This document shows, piece after piece, positions 26,161-39,063 of a stretch of 64,000 nucleotides of DNA. Each line of letters begins with the position of its first letter. Positions within the stretch are counted from its first letter, which is position 1. The position numbers and the translations under genes were made by a program. The notes beneath the pieces were generated by a model. It was not told the origin of the DNA. It worked only from the letters and a program-made list of their open reading frames with translations, and made no database searches. Origin of the DNA: Phaseolus vulgaris (lineage: Eukaryota > Streptophyta > Magnoliopsida > Fabales > Fabaceae); contig NC_023758.2 of NCBI RefSeq assembly GCF_000499845.2, positions 32,208,069-32,272,068 on the forward strand, written 5' to 3'.

Positions 26161-28895
26161 TTTTTTTTTGTTTTAAAATATTTTTTTACAGGTTTTGAAA
26201 TCAAATTTAAAAATAAGTTACCCTGGGTAATAAATAAATAAAAATAAACTTATACAAATTAATTTAAATTTAAGAGATCAAGGTTCACTTGGTGATAAAA
26301 ATGGAAGGGAGAAAGTGTTAAATTGTGAGTTTATATCTCTCCAGCAGATAAAAACTAGATGTTAATATAATTTTGAGTTCAACATTTGATCTTTTAATAA
26401 AATAGAAAATGATTGATGTTCATGATCTCATTCTAATGAAGCCAAATAGGGATGGTGTTGAGTTATTCTCTCACTGGGGGGACCTTGTTATTTATTTTGT
26501 ACAGGTTTGGTTTGGGTGAATATCTTGGTCGCAGATAAAGAATTAAAGTTCGTTATTCGTTGATAGAATATTCACCTTTTTTTGCAAAAAGATAGAGAAA
26601 GCAAAAGTAACCTTTCAGCACTTGTGTTGTGCGGGTAGATGATCCCTTAAAATACTTTGTTTTAACCCATTATTTAAGCCATAAAAAAGTATTCTACCAT
26701 GCATGTGCTCCTTAAATTAGGTTTAAGGTGTTGCGACCAACCCAAAGTGAGAGGTTACGAATGAGTAAATGTGGTTTATAAATATGGTTGGTTCTTCATG
26801 ATATATGTCCCTGAAGCTGAAGCACCCACGTGGCCATGTTTTGTTCTCAACCCTCCCATAATCTCGTTTCACACTGTCGTTTACGATGTCCTAAATTCTT
26901 ATTAATTACATTTGATGTTTCTCTAGTTTTTACTTGCTTTGGTGTTCATGTACAACGTTTAACGCCGAAAAGAACGGATTGAGATTGGAACTTTGTACGC
27001 TGATTTGGTCCACCCACTTCATAGCGCATAACTTGGACTTTCAAGTATACTCACACCATAATCCCACACTAATATACCATAATTAAGTTGAGTCTATGAG
27101 TCATACTTCATAGTATATAAATAGTCTCATTTGTGTGCATTATGAATGAAAACGAATAAAAAAACATGTTCTTCTGTTGATACTATAAAATAAATCATGC
27201 TTTTGTGTTATTCCTCCATAAATCTCGCTCCACCCACTTTGCTCCTGTGAAATATTCAATGATCACATTAAGATGCTCTCTAAAATCATAAAGTAACAAC
27301 ATTTTAAATGGTCTCCCACCCGTATACACTTTCATTTATCTTAAAATATTTTCAGATTTCTTTATATGCATCTTTAACACTTTCATAGAGCAAGATTATC
27401 TGTTGACATAATTATGTAAGCCATTTATTTTTAATAATAACATCAATTTCAAGTTTCAATAAGACTACAATTAGGGTTCCTCATGGAATCGTGGTAGTGT
27501 TTGCTTCAACTTTTTCATTTATTTTAGGTAAAAATTAATAAACTTATTTCTAATGTAAACAGGGTAAATGTAGTTTAAAAAATACTAAATTAACTTACGA
27601 AATTGAATGCTCTAGTTTCTCTTTGTGTATGGATTAATTGATGCGACGCTATTAATAGGGAATGAAATCAGTACAAACTCATAAGGTGAGTTAAAATCTT
27701 ATAACGTGGTGAACTAAGATTTGAGTCTATGCTTGAAGATAAATAAACATTTAATATTTGATTATGTTTCAAACTAAATTATTTATATTTCAAGAAAGAT
27801 ATAAACTACTAAAGAATGAAGCGACTGTAAAATTAAACTAAAGTTATGATATAGTTTTATAAATATTTGAAATTAACCTTAAAGTAGCTCCTCATTATCC
27901 CCTATGGATGATGTAATTTATATTTAAAAGTGAGTATCCTTCATTATCTTGTAAAAAAACAGTATATCATTGTCAATGTTATGAATTATATGTTAATAGA
28001 TTCAACCTTTACTGCATCCTAAATTATAGAAATTTCATTTCATTGTTTAATTATGTCCTGTGGATTTTATTATATATGGTAATTCAGTTATTTTATCTGG
28101 CCTTGAAATTTGTTTACTTATTTATCAACTTTTTTATAAGTAAGCAGAATATATATCATCACATTTTGAGAATAAGCAAGTTTTTACCACCAAATATATC
28201 TTGTCATGGAATTAAACAAATAGATTAGGTCCACTATTTCAGTCATATAAAGTGAGACATTCTATCCTTATGCTCCTTTGCTTGCCAAATACAATTAAAA
28301 ACATGAAAAGATTCCTCACTTCATTCAATTAAATTTCAACATTAATTTAATATTTAATTCATTATACATTGCTTGCATAGGGTCATGAGTTCATTGCGTG
28401 GGGAAGTAAATCAAAGTAGAAAAAGAGATAAAATAAATACATGTAACCATATTTATGTGAATTAAAAAACATGTTTTACTAAGAATGATTTTTAAATAAC
28501 TTAATTCTAACTTCACTACTATTAGTATTTAGTAAGTAGGTGGTTACTTAGCTTTTAGTATATTGAGGAAAGAGGGGAAAGTAACAGGAAGAAGAAGATC
28601 CAACAAAACCTGATTCAGTCTCGCTGCTGCGTTGGAACCTGTTTATGCTCATGGGACCCTGTCGCCGTTAATATAATCAATAATTAATTATGATTGGGCA
28701 TTAGTCAAAACTCACAACTAACCTTATCTCTAATTTTTTTTCTAAAACTAAAATTCCAAGTATACATTTAAGTTATTAGCTAATGTTAATGGAGTATTAA
28801 AACACTTTGCACTTAGAAACGATAAAAGAAAAGTTTATCAATTAAGGATAAACAAAATCATTATTAACTAAGAATGACAGAGAATTTGAATAAAA
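26161..28895. other. Intergenic, no recognisable gene
   Basis: AT-rich DNA with scattered short open frames that lack protein-like composition. An ABRE/G-box-like CACGTGGC lies near 26827-26834. I see no complete gene, RNA gene or bounded transposon. Confidence 0.4.
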
Positions 28896-29349
28896 TCATT
28901 TTGGCACTCCACTGAGCAGTGAAATAGAGACCACAAAAATCATGTTGTTATTGTGTGTCGTAGAAAAGGATAACACAACTATGAGACAACAACCCGCATA
29001 GTCCTCCCCTAACCAAAGCAAGGAATCATTTTGGATTTCAAATGCTAAAACGAAGTACACATTCATAAAAGGGATTGAGAGCTTGAAACAATGATTGGTT
29101 CGTTTCATGCTTAGTTTAGTTTCTTCATTTTGATAGCAGAGCAGCACATTAGGTAGAGTTTGGTTCCAATCATTCGTATAAATATAGAGAAGCTGAGAGC
29201 TTGCAGTGATACCAAAGACAAGAAGATGACTCCAATGTTGTTGCATTATCAGCTCAAATACAAAGCCATCTGTGTCCCACAATACGCGTATGCAATGATG
29301 TATGGGACACATTCAGAAATCATATTTCCAAGCTTTTCATACGTGGCCC

Positions 29350-30369
29350 TTTGACCAGAGAAAGGACTAGGAGAATCATAATTGCTATCAAATCTGGTTC
29401 CACACCACACCTCAGTTTGACCTTCCAGAAACTATTAAGTAAGTAATTTATACACCTATTACATATTGGGCTTAGGTTGGTGAGGATCGAAGTGGATTTG
29501 CCCCTAAATCCAGAGACAGAAGAAATTTCACCTCCACAATTTCTAATTACACTCTCATATTAAAATCACCTTTTCTAGAAATCTTTTGGAAATAAACTTT
29601 TCATAATTTTAGGAACATGATTTCTAGAAAAGGATTTCCATAATAAGCTTTTCAGAACGAGTCAGAATATATGAGATGTTTTTCAGAATAAACTTTCTTT
29701 AATAGGATTTTTAGATCTTACGAAATACATTCTTGTTCCAGTACCAAAATACGTCCACATTGTTCAGAAGTCAAAGTCAATAACAGTTTATATACTATTT
29801 CTTCCTTTAATCTACCAAGACACCGTCTTTTAAAGATAAAACCATAACATAACATCGACCTCCAAAACAAATAATATCTTAAATACATATATTGAGCTTG
29901 GTGATGATGTTATATCTCATAGCTAAAGTCGAAACAATAAAACAAACTTCTAACCGAAACCCATCATTTTACTCTCTCTCTTCTTCTTACTTCTAAAAGA
30001 GTAAGCGGCAATGACAGCCGCAATGGTGGCATGGTGCAGTGAGGAAGTGTATTTTAGTAATTTTCTTCTTGTGGTATGGGGTGCAGAAGGAATAGGCCCA
30101 GAAGGAAATAGCGTTGATGGGCCTATGTAAGAAAGGAGCAAAGTAAGTTTGTATTTTACGTTGATGTTGGGAGATTAATGAAGGGAAAATGATACTTTTT
30201 TACAAGGTGTATATATATTTCACGGTTTAAAAATAAATATATATAATAAAAATTAAATGATAAAAATATAAAAATAATAATATTAAGAGTTATAATGTAA
30301 TTTTACGAAAAATGTGAATTATTATCAATCTATTATTACCTTAATGAAGCATGTTGATGAGGGCGTACC
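29350..30369. other. Intergenic, upstream of DIM1B, with a short hairpin
   Basis: A 15-base perfect inverted repeat (CCTTTTCTAGAAATC at 29569-29583 and its complement at 29619-29633) forms a stem with a 35-base loop. A GC-richer patch at 30000-30130 contains short open frames on both strands that I do not recognise. The last 200 bases are AT-rich and should contain the DIM1B promoter. Confidence 0.4.
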
Positions 30370-31510
30370 ATGTTTGGCGCCACCAGACGCGTAGTTGGGT
30401 TCATTCCTAGGAGGTTACGACCAGTGCGGCAAGTGCATGGAGATGGGGATGGCGAAGAGCGTTTACACTTTCACAAGAGCAAAGGTCAACACATTCTCAT
30501 CAACCCTAGAGTTCTTGATACCATCGTTCGCAAATCCGCCATAAATCCAGCAGACACTGTCCTCGAAATCGGACCTGGCACAGGCAACCTCACCCTCAAG
30601 CTTCTCGAAGCCGCGCACAAGGTAGTAGCCTTCGAGATTGACCACCGCCTGGTCCAGGTTCTCGAGAAGCGTGTTCTTCAAAGTGGTCTCAAAGATAAGC
30701 TCAGGGTAAGCGTTGACTGACTCGACCACATATGATACCTTACACCTCACCCGTTTGATGAAATGCCTGAGCCAAAAAGTATAGAGTTAAGGAAGAAGGC
30801 GTAACACGTGGGTTTTGGTTTTGCAGGTTATTGAAAGAGATGCAATGAAAGCCCCGTTTCCGCGGTTTGATCTTGTTGTGGCCAACATTCCTTATCAGAT
30901 ATCGTCCCCTCTCGTGATCAAACTGGTGTATGGGTCGACGCCGTTTCGGAGTGCCACGCTTCTTCTTCAGAAAGAGTTCGCTCGAAGGTTAGTGGCTAAT
31001 CCCGGTGACTCTGACTTTAGCCGGTTGTCGGTGAATGTGAAGCTTCTGGCTGATGTGGAGCATGTGATGGATGTAAGCAAGAGGGACTTTCTCCCTTCCC
31101 CCAAAGTTGATTCTTCTGTGGTCATAATCCGCCCTAAGCCTCAGGTTCCCAATGTGGATCTCCGTGAGTGGAGGGCTTTCACCTCGAGTTGTTTCAATAA
31201 CCGTAACAAGACACTAGGGGCATCTTTTAAGAACAAGAGGAAAGTCTTTGAGTTGCTCAAAATCTCCAATGAAAACGATAAAGCTTCTTCCCACAAGGGT
31301 GATGATGCTGAAGATGATGGAGGCTTTACCTCGTTCAAGGAAAAGATTATTGGGGTGCTTAGAACGGGAGAGTTTGAAGATAAAAGGCCTGCAAAACTTT
31401 CTATCGAGGAGCTTCTGCATTTGCTCTCTTTGTTCAATCAAGCTGGCATTTATTTTGCATACCGTGGACATTTCAAGAGGGAAGATAGGTTTGATGCCGA
31501 TGATGAATAG
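30370..31510 (+). CDS. DIM1B: Mitochondrial rRNA adenine dimethyltransferase, DIM1B/KsgA type
   Basis: The enzyme uses S-adenosylmethionine to dimethylate two adjacent adenines in the 3' hairpin of small-subunit rRNA. Two exons, 30370-30705 and 30827-31510, join in phase 0 to give 339 aa. Motif I is EIGPGTG (residues 66-72); motif IV is NIPY (132-135) followed by QISSPLVIKL; FLPSPKVDSSVV follows. The first 33 residues (MFGATRRVVGFIPRRLRPVR) are arginine-rich with few acids, as in a mitochondrial presequence, which points to DIM1B and away from nucleolar DIM1A or plastid DIM1C. A plant-type insert rich in Asp/Lys sits around residues 270-295, before SFKEKIIGVLR. The coding region is GC-richer than its surroundings. 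The single intron is GT-AG. Confidence 0.95.
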
Positions 31511-33575
31511 TGCACACTGCTGATATGTTTATCAACGGCTGTGTATAACATTATCATTGTTTCTTCTTTTTTACTAGAATGCAAGCCTTCTTCATTTGAT
31601 AATATTTTTGAGAAAAAAATAATGCACGAGGGAGCTAGAAAGAGTATGGGAAGGGAGAAGAGTTAACACTAACCATTAAATCTGGCTTGATTGATCCAGA
31701 CTGGTTTTACTTAGATAAAACATCAATATAGCATTGAAGGACCGAGATCAGCTCTTTGTATGCCTTCTCATGGTACTCCTAAAATATAAATGTATTTTAA
31801 AGATTGGGGTGCATTGGCCAAAGCCAGAAGCTGCAAATCAAACTTGTAGTACAGTTTATGGTAGTGAACAAGGGCAGTGCTTGTGTCTAAATGGGATTCA
31901 ATTGAAGTTTTATAGCACAAGTTGAAACTAACTTCTGGCATCCTGGTGTTTAAGAAAGCTGTTGTACCTATAGGATCATGATAGAAAATGTGCATGTTTG
32001 TTTTCTGGTTTAAAATATTTGATCGCAAATAAACCTTTCTTTAGTGCATCTTATAATCTATCATACTGTCTTGTTTTTTTGACGACATTGCATATTTAAC
32101 AAGAAGATTTGGTTTAATATGGTTAGGATCTTTCTGTTTGGTTTATTTGTTGCTAATGAAGAAAATTTGGATTGGTATGCTGCAGTCGTGGCTCATTGGT
32201 CAAAATCTTAGCTTGTAAATCTAAAATGCACTTTTCTTTTGATTTAGCAATCTTATGATCGTGTACATTATTGCATTCAAAACTGGATTGCAACATATGT
32301 ATATATATTAATAGAACAAACTTTGGGCTCTTCACACATCAATACCACAATAAACAAATATTTGCCAGACTCCTTGGCTCCTTGCATGTCTCTCTACAAT
32401 GATCACTTCCAAGACTACAAAACTCAGCGATTACAAGTGATAGACTAGGAAGTTACTTTCCCTCTTTAATTGTTCTTTATTTTTTTTCCCTTTCATTTTT
32501 CTTCCAAACTTAATCTTCTCTTTCATTTTTTGGTTGCTTCTCTTTATTCCCATTTTTCATGTTGATCAAGAGCTCATCTAACAATTTGTTTAAACTCGGC
32601 CTCTATAAAATGCATTTTAGAATAAGTTTTTTAAAATAAACTTCCAACCAAACTTGTTAGAGGACAATTTAGTATTTTTACTTATAATATGGGATGCATT
32701 TAGCACTCATTGGGTGCAAGAAGAGAAAATCACATATATGGACTTTTTGGATAAAGGCGAATCTTGACAACTGAAGTAGTTATCATTGGTAGTCTTTTTC
32801 TTCATCTATATCTATATAAAGGGAATTCTCTATTATCACCGTTTTTTGGTATACACAATTTTTTTCTGATTCTATCCTTATTTAATATATCTCATCTTAT
32901 TAATACAATGTAGTATTTTGTCATTTCATATGAATTGTTTAAAAAATAAAATTATTTTTAAATTTTTTAAATTATGTTATGTGACAGTTTTTATGTATAA
33001 ACTAACTCTCTACTCTTCCCTTACTCTCACTCCTCCATTCCCACACGCAATTAATCAGTTTTGTACATTATTTTTTGTTTTTTAATTTCGACCAATCCAA
33101 AATTATTTTTATATATACGTTAAATTTTTATCATCATATAACTTAAACCGAAGAAGGAAATGCGGATATAAAGGCGCTACAGCGTTTTTGCTATTGCTAG
33201 TATGTTTTCACTAGTATTTATAATGGTATTTTTACATATGTTTATTTTATTGAAATGTAAAGATGAGTGCTGATTCCAATATGTTCATGAACCTAGATGA
33301 CGTAAGCACCAATTTATGTATCTTTTCCAAGATTACTGTATTTTTCAAAGGTGAGCACCGATTTTGTTATCTTTCTTTTAAAGAATACTTTAGGATTTTA
33401 TATACTATTTTCATTAATCATGGGTAACCGGGCTATATTTAGTTTATCACTGTTTTATTTTAAAGATATGTGTCTTTTTCAAAAGTGAATGTCAATTTTG
33501 TTGTTTTCATTTTGAACAAGATTTGTAAGGTTTTAAAAAATTTGTATGATTTTGTTGTTTTTTTAATACCAAAAG
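31511..33575. other. Intergenic between DIM1B and the Mutator-like element
   Basis: The first few hundred bases are likely DIM1B 3' UTR. The remainder contains only short open frames without recognisable content. AT content rises sharply after 32880. Confidence 0.4.
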
Positions 33576-33587
33576 ACTTTTTTTCTC

Positions 33588-33895
33588 ATATAACACTATT
33601 TTTATTTTTATTTCTCTATCTAACACTCTTTTGTTTTTTATTTTCTTATCTAATACTCTTTTATTTTTATTTTCCTATCTAGCACCGTTTTTTCCATTTC
33701 CCATGTTTTCATTTTGTATTTTAAAAAAAAAGCTCTCTTAGAATTTGGTTTTTAAGGCGGGTGTTTTTAGAATTTTTATTTTATTTTATTTCTTTATCTA
33801 TAGTGAATGAAAAAGAAAAAAAAAGAAATATAAAATAGAATAAAAATAAATTTAAGAACCAATAAAATAAAATAAAATAAATTTTAAAAACTTAA
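33588..33895 (+). repeat. Left terminal inverted repeat of the MULE
   Basis: It starts with three to four units of a roughly 30-base tandem motif ('tatctaacactctttt'), then the sequence shared in inverted orientation with 38740-38960. The alignment runs through the distinctive 'agaatttggttttt' and 'taaatttaagaacc' words. The arm is longer than the right one because of the extra tandem units. Confidence 0.7.
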
Positions 33896-34889
33896 ATGTC
33901 TTGAAAATTTCAATTAAAAATGGGGAGAATAAATTTAAAATATTTATAAAATTGTAGTGAATTTAAATATTTATAAAATTAAAATAGAAGAAAATTTGAA
34001 ATTTGAAATTTAAAAATTTAAAATGAAATATATAAAAATTTATGAAGAAATATTAATACAAAGAGAATGAAATAAAATATTTTGTAGATATTTGGATGTA
34101 AGTAAATATTATGGGTAAAATAAATGTAAAATTGTAACATTATTTTGCTTTTTTGTATTTTTATAGTAAACTTGAATTGTGGAGAATAAATTATAATACA
34201 TTTGTAAATATATTTTTATAATAAAATTCGGATTAAAAAATTATAATAAATTATAATGTTGTTACCAAATTAAATGTTGGTATTTTTCGTTTGTTAAAAA
34301 GATATCAAAATAAGTAGTAGTAAAAATTAAATAAAATTGTTTGGATATTTTATAAATAAAAATATTAACTGAATGGTTTAAAAAATTATAAATAAAAATT
34401 AAGTTATTCATTGATTTTGTATATAATAATAATAATAAAATTAAGTGAATACATTTATTATTAGGTTTAATAAAAAATAAATGTATAAATTATAATTTTA
34501 AAATAAAAGTTAAGAAAAAAAATTATATTTAAATTGAAAAATTATGTAAATAACGAGTTATACATAAATATATGTCATAAATTATAATAACAAATATTAT
34601 ATAATCATATTTAATTATAAAAAAATATAAAAAAAAATATAAAAAAAAATATAAAAAAAATGAAATATGTGGTGAACACTCATTAAAGTACAATTTATAT
34701 ATTAGTTAAAGATGGAAAAAGATAATACATGAGATTTAAATAACATAAATGTGAATTGTTTTAAAAAAATTCATGTTTATTAGTTATGAATTGTTGTTAA
34801 TTATAGAAATGATGTAGTATATGTTGAACATAAAAAAAAAATTAAATTAGAGATAGTCATTCATTTAATATTTTCTTCAATGGTACATT

Positions 34890-36360
34890 AAATAGTTTGT
34901 GTCAATACTCTTCATTTTTTGAGTTTACCAAATAGTCCTTCGTAAACATGAAAGACATGTTGCAATGTGTACAGAGTGAGATGTAGCTAGCAAAATCATA
35001 TTTGCATGCAGCAAGCACATGGGGAGCATGATAGGTGTAGTTTTTGGAATTTCCCACAGTCACACCATAATTCATCCAAGCGAATTGCAAATCAGCCTGG
35101 TGGCCGCACTTCTCTTCGATTTTGTCTTTCTTCTACCAAAAATTTGGTGTTCCTCCTATTAAAGGAAAGCATTGTATGAGTGTTTGCCTTTGACTGTGCA
35201 TCTTCCAATGCTTTCATGTGCGCTATTATGGTTGACCATGGTGTGGAAGGGTCAATCTGGATGATTTCATGAATGCTTTGTGCAATCATTTGATACCCAA
35301 CTTATTGTGGTCTTGTGAGATACACAGGTGTGAACACCTTCCAACTTCATAATTTCCCACAATTGATCTTGGTTCGCAAAATCACTCTACACCTCCATGC
35401 GCAATCATCATGAACACATTGAACTAAGAGCCTTGATTGATTTGATGATGACACCTTGTACGTACAATGATTGATAATGTGGAAACGATTGATGGAATTT
35501 TGAGCTTCTTCCTTAGTGTTGAAACCTTTTCCCGACAAAAAGTGTCCCTAAAGGATACACTACTGTGTCGCGATCAAAGGCATTACCAAATGTTGGGTCA
35601 TACATAGGTGGTTCAGGTGGAAATTGCAAAAAATGCTCCGATGGGACATAAGATGAGTTATGTTCATGTTGTTGATTGTTTGTATGGTGTGGATATGGTT
35701 CTTCTGGCTCCTCATCATCAGCAGCTGTAAGTATTTAGTTTTCATCCTCACTAAAAGGATCGAAGACTTCATCGGGAAGACCAACAACCCCATGCTCTTA
35801 TGGTGGTTCTTGAGGGAGGTGTTGGTTTTCGTGTTCGCCTAGGCTATGGACCTCTTAATAGTTGGGTATATGACTACATGTCTTTTTTCCATTCCCCAAG
35901 ATGTTGATGGGTGGGTTCATTTAGATCTAATGAGAAAAGGTGTGGTGTTTCATGGGACAATAGTTGTGATAGGTGGTGGTATGAAGGTTGAAGTTCTTGT
36001 GATTGTTCAAAATGAATGTTTAGTGAAGGAGAGGAGTGTGTGGGTTGACATTGTGTTGATGAAGATGCAAACCTCTCAAATGTACACTTCAGGTTCAGTT
36101 TATAGTTGAATGGAGTCACGGTTTGTAGTTGAATGGAGTCGTAGATGACAAAGAACGCCTTAACATCATCATCCTCATCTCGATGGCGTTGCCATCAAGT
36201 CTAGTCGGGTAGCGGAAGTGAATTGTTGCGACCCTTTCTTCTGCTTCCCTATGCAGTTTTCTGAGGATGACTTCTTTCATTCTTTGTAGGCTCATTTCCC
36301 TTTTGATAGCAATAACTATTGGTGTCATAGAATTGAATGTACATCCTTCAATCATACATT
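34890..36360 (-). pseudogene. MuDR-family transposase remnant lacking the catalytic core
   Basis: Reading the minus strand from right to left: an N-terminal PB1-like region (36355-36116, EGCTFNSMTPIVIAIKREM and RVATIHFRYPTRLDGN); a low-complexity linker with frameshifts; FDRDTVVYPLGTLFVG near 35560; the MuDR DNA-binding domain (35538-35347, GFNTKEEAQNSINRFHI and CVHDDCAWRCRV); the start of the helical region (35289 on, MIAQSIHEIIQIDPSTPWS); then directly NTKFLVEERQNRREVRPPG and the SWIM-type zinc finger (WCDCGKFQKLHLSCS, about 35060-34990). The DDE catalytic segment that should separate KALEDA from QSKANTHT is missing, and stops and frameshifts follow. The gene is therefore dead and internally deleted. 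Confidence 0.85.
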
Positions 36361-36911
36361 CTTTCGTTGCTCCATCATAGTGAACAATGACATATAATTA
36401 AGTCATTTGTTGACAAAAAACAAAATGTTGGGTGTGAAATAGAAAAGGAAAGATGGAGAAATGAAAGATGTTGGGTGTGACATACTTTATTTTATCACCT
36501 TATATCTCTTATCTTTATCTTGTTTTGATTTTTTTATATATTTTATCTTTATCTTTTTTTATTTTGCCTTTATTTTATATCCTTTTTGTTTTTGGTTATG
36601 ATTTTTTTCTGTCATTCTTTATTTATTTTTGTTTTTGTTTTTATTTTTGTTGCTGTTGTTTTTATTTTCAATATTTATTTATTTTTTGCATTTTTTTTCT
36701 TGTCATTTTTAAGCATTAAGTGTAGCATTTGCATTAGTTTTTTTTTTAGGATTTTGTGTTTAGGGTAGACACTTCAATTGCTACTCTTTGATTTTCTTTT
36801 TAAATTGAAAGTAATTCAGGGAACACTCTGACTAGGAAATACTTGGTTTTTAAGTTTGTCCACATGTGATTCACCTCTCTTTCCTGGGAGTTTACATGGA
36901 ATGGTACATGG

Positions 36912-38138
36912 TGAGGACTTTCTACGACAAATGCATCGCGTTGTCATAAGTAATAATTGTCCCTAAGGACGAATATCGACCCACAAAGAACAATGAATTA
37001 TCGAGTACAATAATCGCTAAATATAAAATTGAATAGAACAATAAAAATAGTGTTGAATTGATTGCATGGGCACTAATCAATAAGAAAACATACAAAGAAT
37101 TAGTTGCTTCAAGTTGGAAAAATAGGGTTTAGGTTTCATCTCTCTCACTTTCATATATTTTGATTAGCATGTCAATATTAAGTTCTTTGATTGAAATTGA
37201 TGCCCGTGAATTTTTTTTTATATCGATCTCTCGCATATAAAATCCTTAAGAATGTTTCTGAAATATCGGTCTCTCGCATACTTATAAAAACAACTTAGAA
37301 TCATATTCAGACGTTAATGACAATTAACATTAATTCAAGTCTATCTCTAGCACTCAAATATGTTATATGTTAAGTATTGTTGTTTAGGTCCGAACCCTAA
37401 AAATACCTCTCGGTCAGATTTAAGATTCTCAATTTGTCATGGAAATTTAGAAGTAAAACAACAATACCAATAATCAATCAAGAACTGAATATTTTAATAT
37501 AAGATATCACCTTAATACATAAGAGTTCGAGCAGGTTACTCACAATCCTAAAGGTAGAATTAGTCACGCATACTTCTAGCACCTTCCATCCTTTCAATTG
37601 GGTTACAATTCACTCAATGGTGTTTTTCTCTCAATCTGGCACACTAGGGTTGAGTCTCTAGCCCACTATTTAATCTAATTTTCTAGAGTTAGGTCGCTTC
37701 ATGTGTCGTGTTGATGGGCTAAGTGATAAAACATAAAAAAGTTCAATCTGTCTGACGCATTATCGCTCAAACGAGGAATTCTTGCTTGAGCGAGATAGGC
37801 GTCGATTTCCGAAAACTGTCCTGTAGCATTGTCGCTTGAGTGAGAATCTCTTGTTGCAAAATTGACTTTTTCGACACTTTTCTCCATTTTGGGACCTTCC
37901 AGCTTTCTCTTTTTTAGCTTAAATCATTCTTCTTTACTCCAAATCTTCAATCCTCCATATAAACATGCAATTAACACAAAATTTGGAATAAAATGCTCTT
38001 ATTCAAATAAAGATCATAAAAAATGTAAAAAAGTATAAATTCATAAATTAGAGATTATTTTTATATGTAAATTAGTAATAAATCCTCATAAGTGTTTATA
38101 TTTTAATATGAAATATTACTAAAATTAGACACTTATCA
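36912..38138 (-). mobile_element. Solo LTR, 1227 bp, target duplication CATGG
   Basis: The segment begins TGAGGACTTT and ends GACACTTATCA on plus, so it has TG...CA termini. It is flanked on both sides by the perfect 5-bp repeat CATGG (36907-36911 and 38139-38143). No internal retrotransposon genes are present, which fits LTR-LTR recombination. Orientation is inferred as minus: read that way it ends in a stretch like the 3' part of Tat/Athila-type gypsy LTRs ('ctttgtgggtcgatattcgt', then 'cttagggacaattattactt'). The only open frame (62 aa, near 37699-37887) has no recognisable content. It was inserted into the MULE, so it is younger than that element. Confidence 0.85.
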
Positions 38139-38739
38139 CATGGCCAATTCAATATATTTTTGGTCAGTGCCATAATTACTATATACGCACAAAAAAGGTC
38201 ACCATCAGAGCCCACATTTCCAGCTGCAACTAATTACAACAATGAACAACATGATCCTTATCGACATTCATTTGTAGCTGCAACAAATTATTATCAGTAA
38301 CAACAAGAACCTTACCGACATTTGTTATTAATAAGCAACTTCAATTTCTCATTTCAATATTATCTGTGTGTCCATTACTAATTAATATTAATTGACTTTG
38401 TTTTTTTTTTATAATTATGTATTGTATTTTTACTTGAAATTAACATGATTACATCATCAATAATAATAATAATAAATAATAATTTATGTTTATAGATTCA
38501 ACTTTTATGTTGTTGTAGGGTTTAATATTTTATTTTTCTCCATTCACAAATTTTTTTTTTAAACTAAACATTTTTAATTTATTACTTTTTATGTTTATTT
38601 TATAAAAACTCATTTCTTTTTTAATAATTATATTTCTAACTATTTTAAACATTAAAAATATTTATTTTTTACAATCAAATACATTTATTTTTTTATGCAT
38701 CCAAAATTAAAATTATCAATTCTTTTTAATTTATTAATT

Positions 38740-39063
38740 CCTTTTTAAAAATTATTTTATTTTATTAGTTCTTAAATTTATTTTTATTCTATTTTAGATT
38801 TTTTTTCCATTTACTCTAGACAAAGAAATAAAAAATTATAAAAATATCATCCTCAAAAACCAAATTCTAAGAGGTTTTTTTTTTTCGAAAATACAATATG
38901 AAACCATGGGAAAAAATGGTGCTAGATGGAAAAATAAAAGTTAAAATAGTGCTATATGAGGTATGAGATATGAGATGTGATATGAGAAATAAGATATGAG
39001 ATGAGATGTGATGTGAGAAATGAGATATGAGATGAAATGAGAGATGAGATGAGATGAGATATG
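38740..39063 (-). repeat. Right terminal inverted repeat of the MULE plus GA/AT simple repeat
   Basis: 38740-38960 is the inverted copy of the left arm. It is followed at 38957-39063 by an imperfect tandem array built on 'gagatatgagatgtgatatg', which lies at or just outside the element end. Confidence 0.65.

Larger units (their letters stand above)
33576..38966 (-). mobile_element. Mutator-like element (TIR-MULE), defective, with nested solo LTR
   Basis: Two long inverted repeats bound the segment. The left arm is about 33588-33895 and the right arm about 38740-38960. For example 'tctagcaccgttttttcc' with 'tcttagaatttggttttt' on the left match their reverse complement on the right ('ggaaaaaatggtgctaga', 'aaaaaccaaattctaaga'), and 'aatagaataaaaataaattt' is shared farther inward. 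Between them is a broken minus-strand MuDR transposase (34890-36360) and an inserted solo LTR. Without that LTR the element is about 4.2 kb. The outermost bases and the expected 9-bp target duplication could not be fixed by eye because simple repeats ('tatctaacactcttt' units on the left, 'gagatatgagat' on the right) blur both ends. Confidence 0.72.

Noticed and set aside
30011..30130. Short plus-strand peptide MTAAMVAWCSEEVYF...
   Set aside because: Too short, overlapped by an opposite-strand open frame, with no recognisable motif and no conserved neighbour signal.
33470..33682. Phe/Leu-rich 'membrane' open frame
   Set aside because: Translation of a T-rich tandem repeat in the MULE inverted repeat; the hydrophobicity only reflects base composition. 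The same holds for 36468-36768.
33588..38960. Long repeats at 33.6 and 38.8 kb as LTRs of one retrotransposon
   Set aside because: The repeats are inverted, not direct, and the enclosed gene is a MuDR transposase, so terminal inverted repeats are the correct reading.
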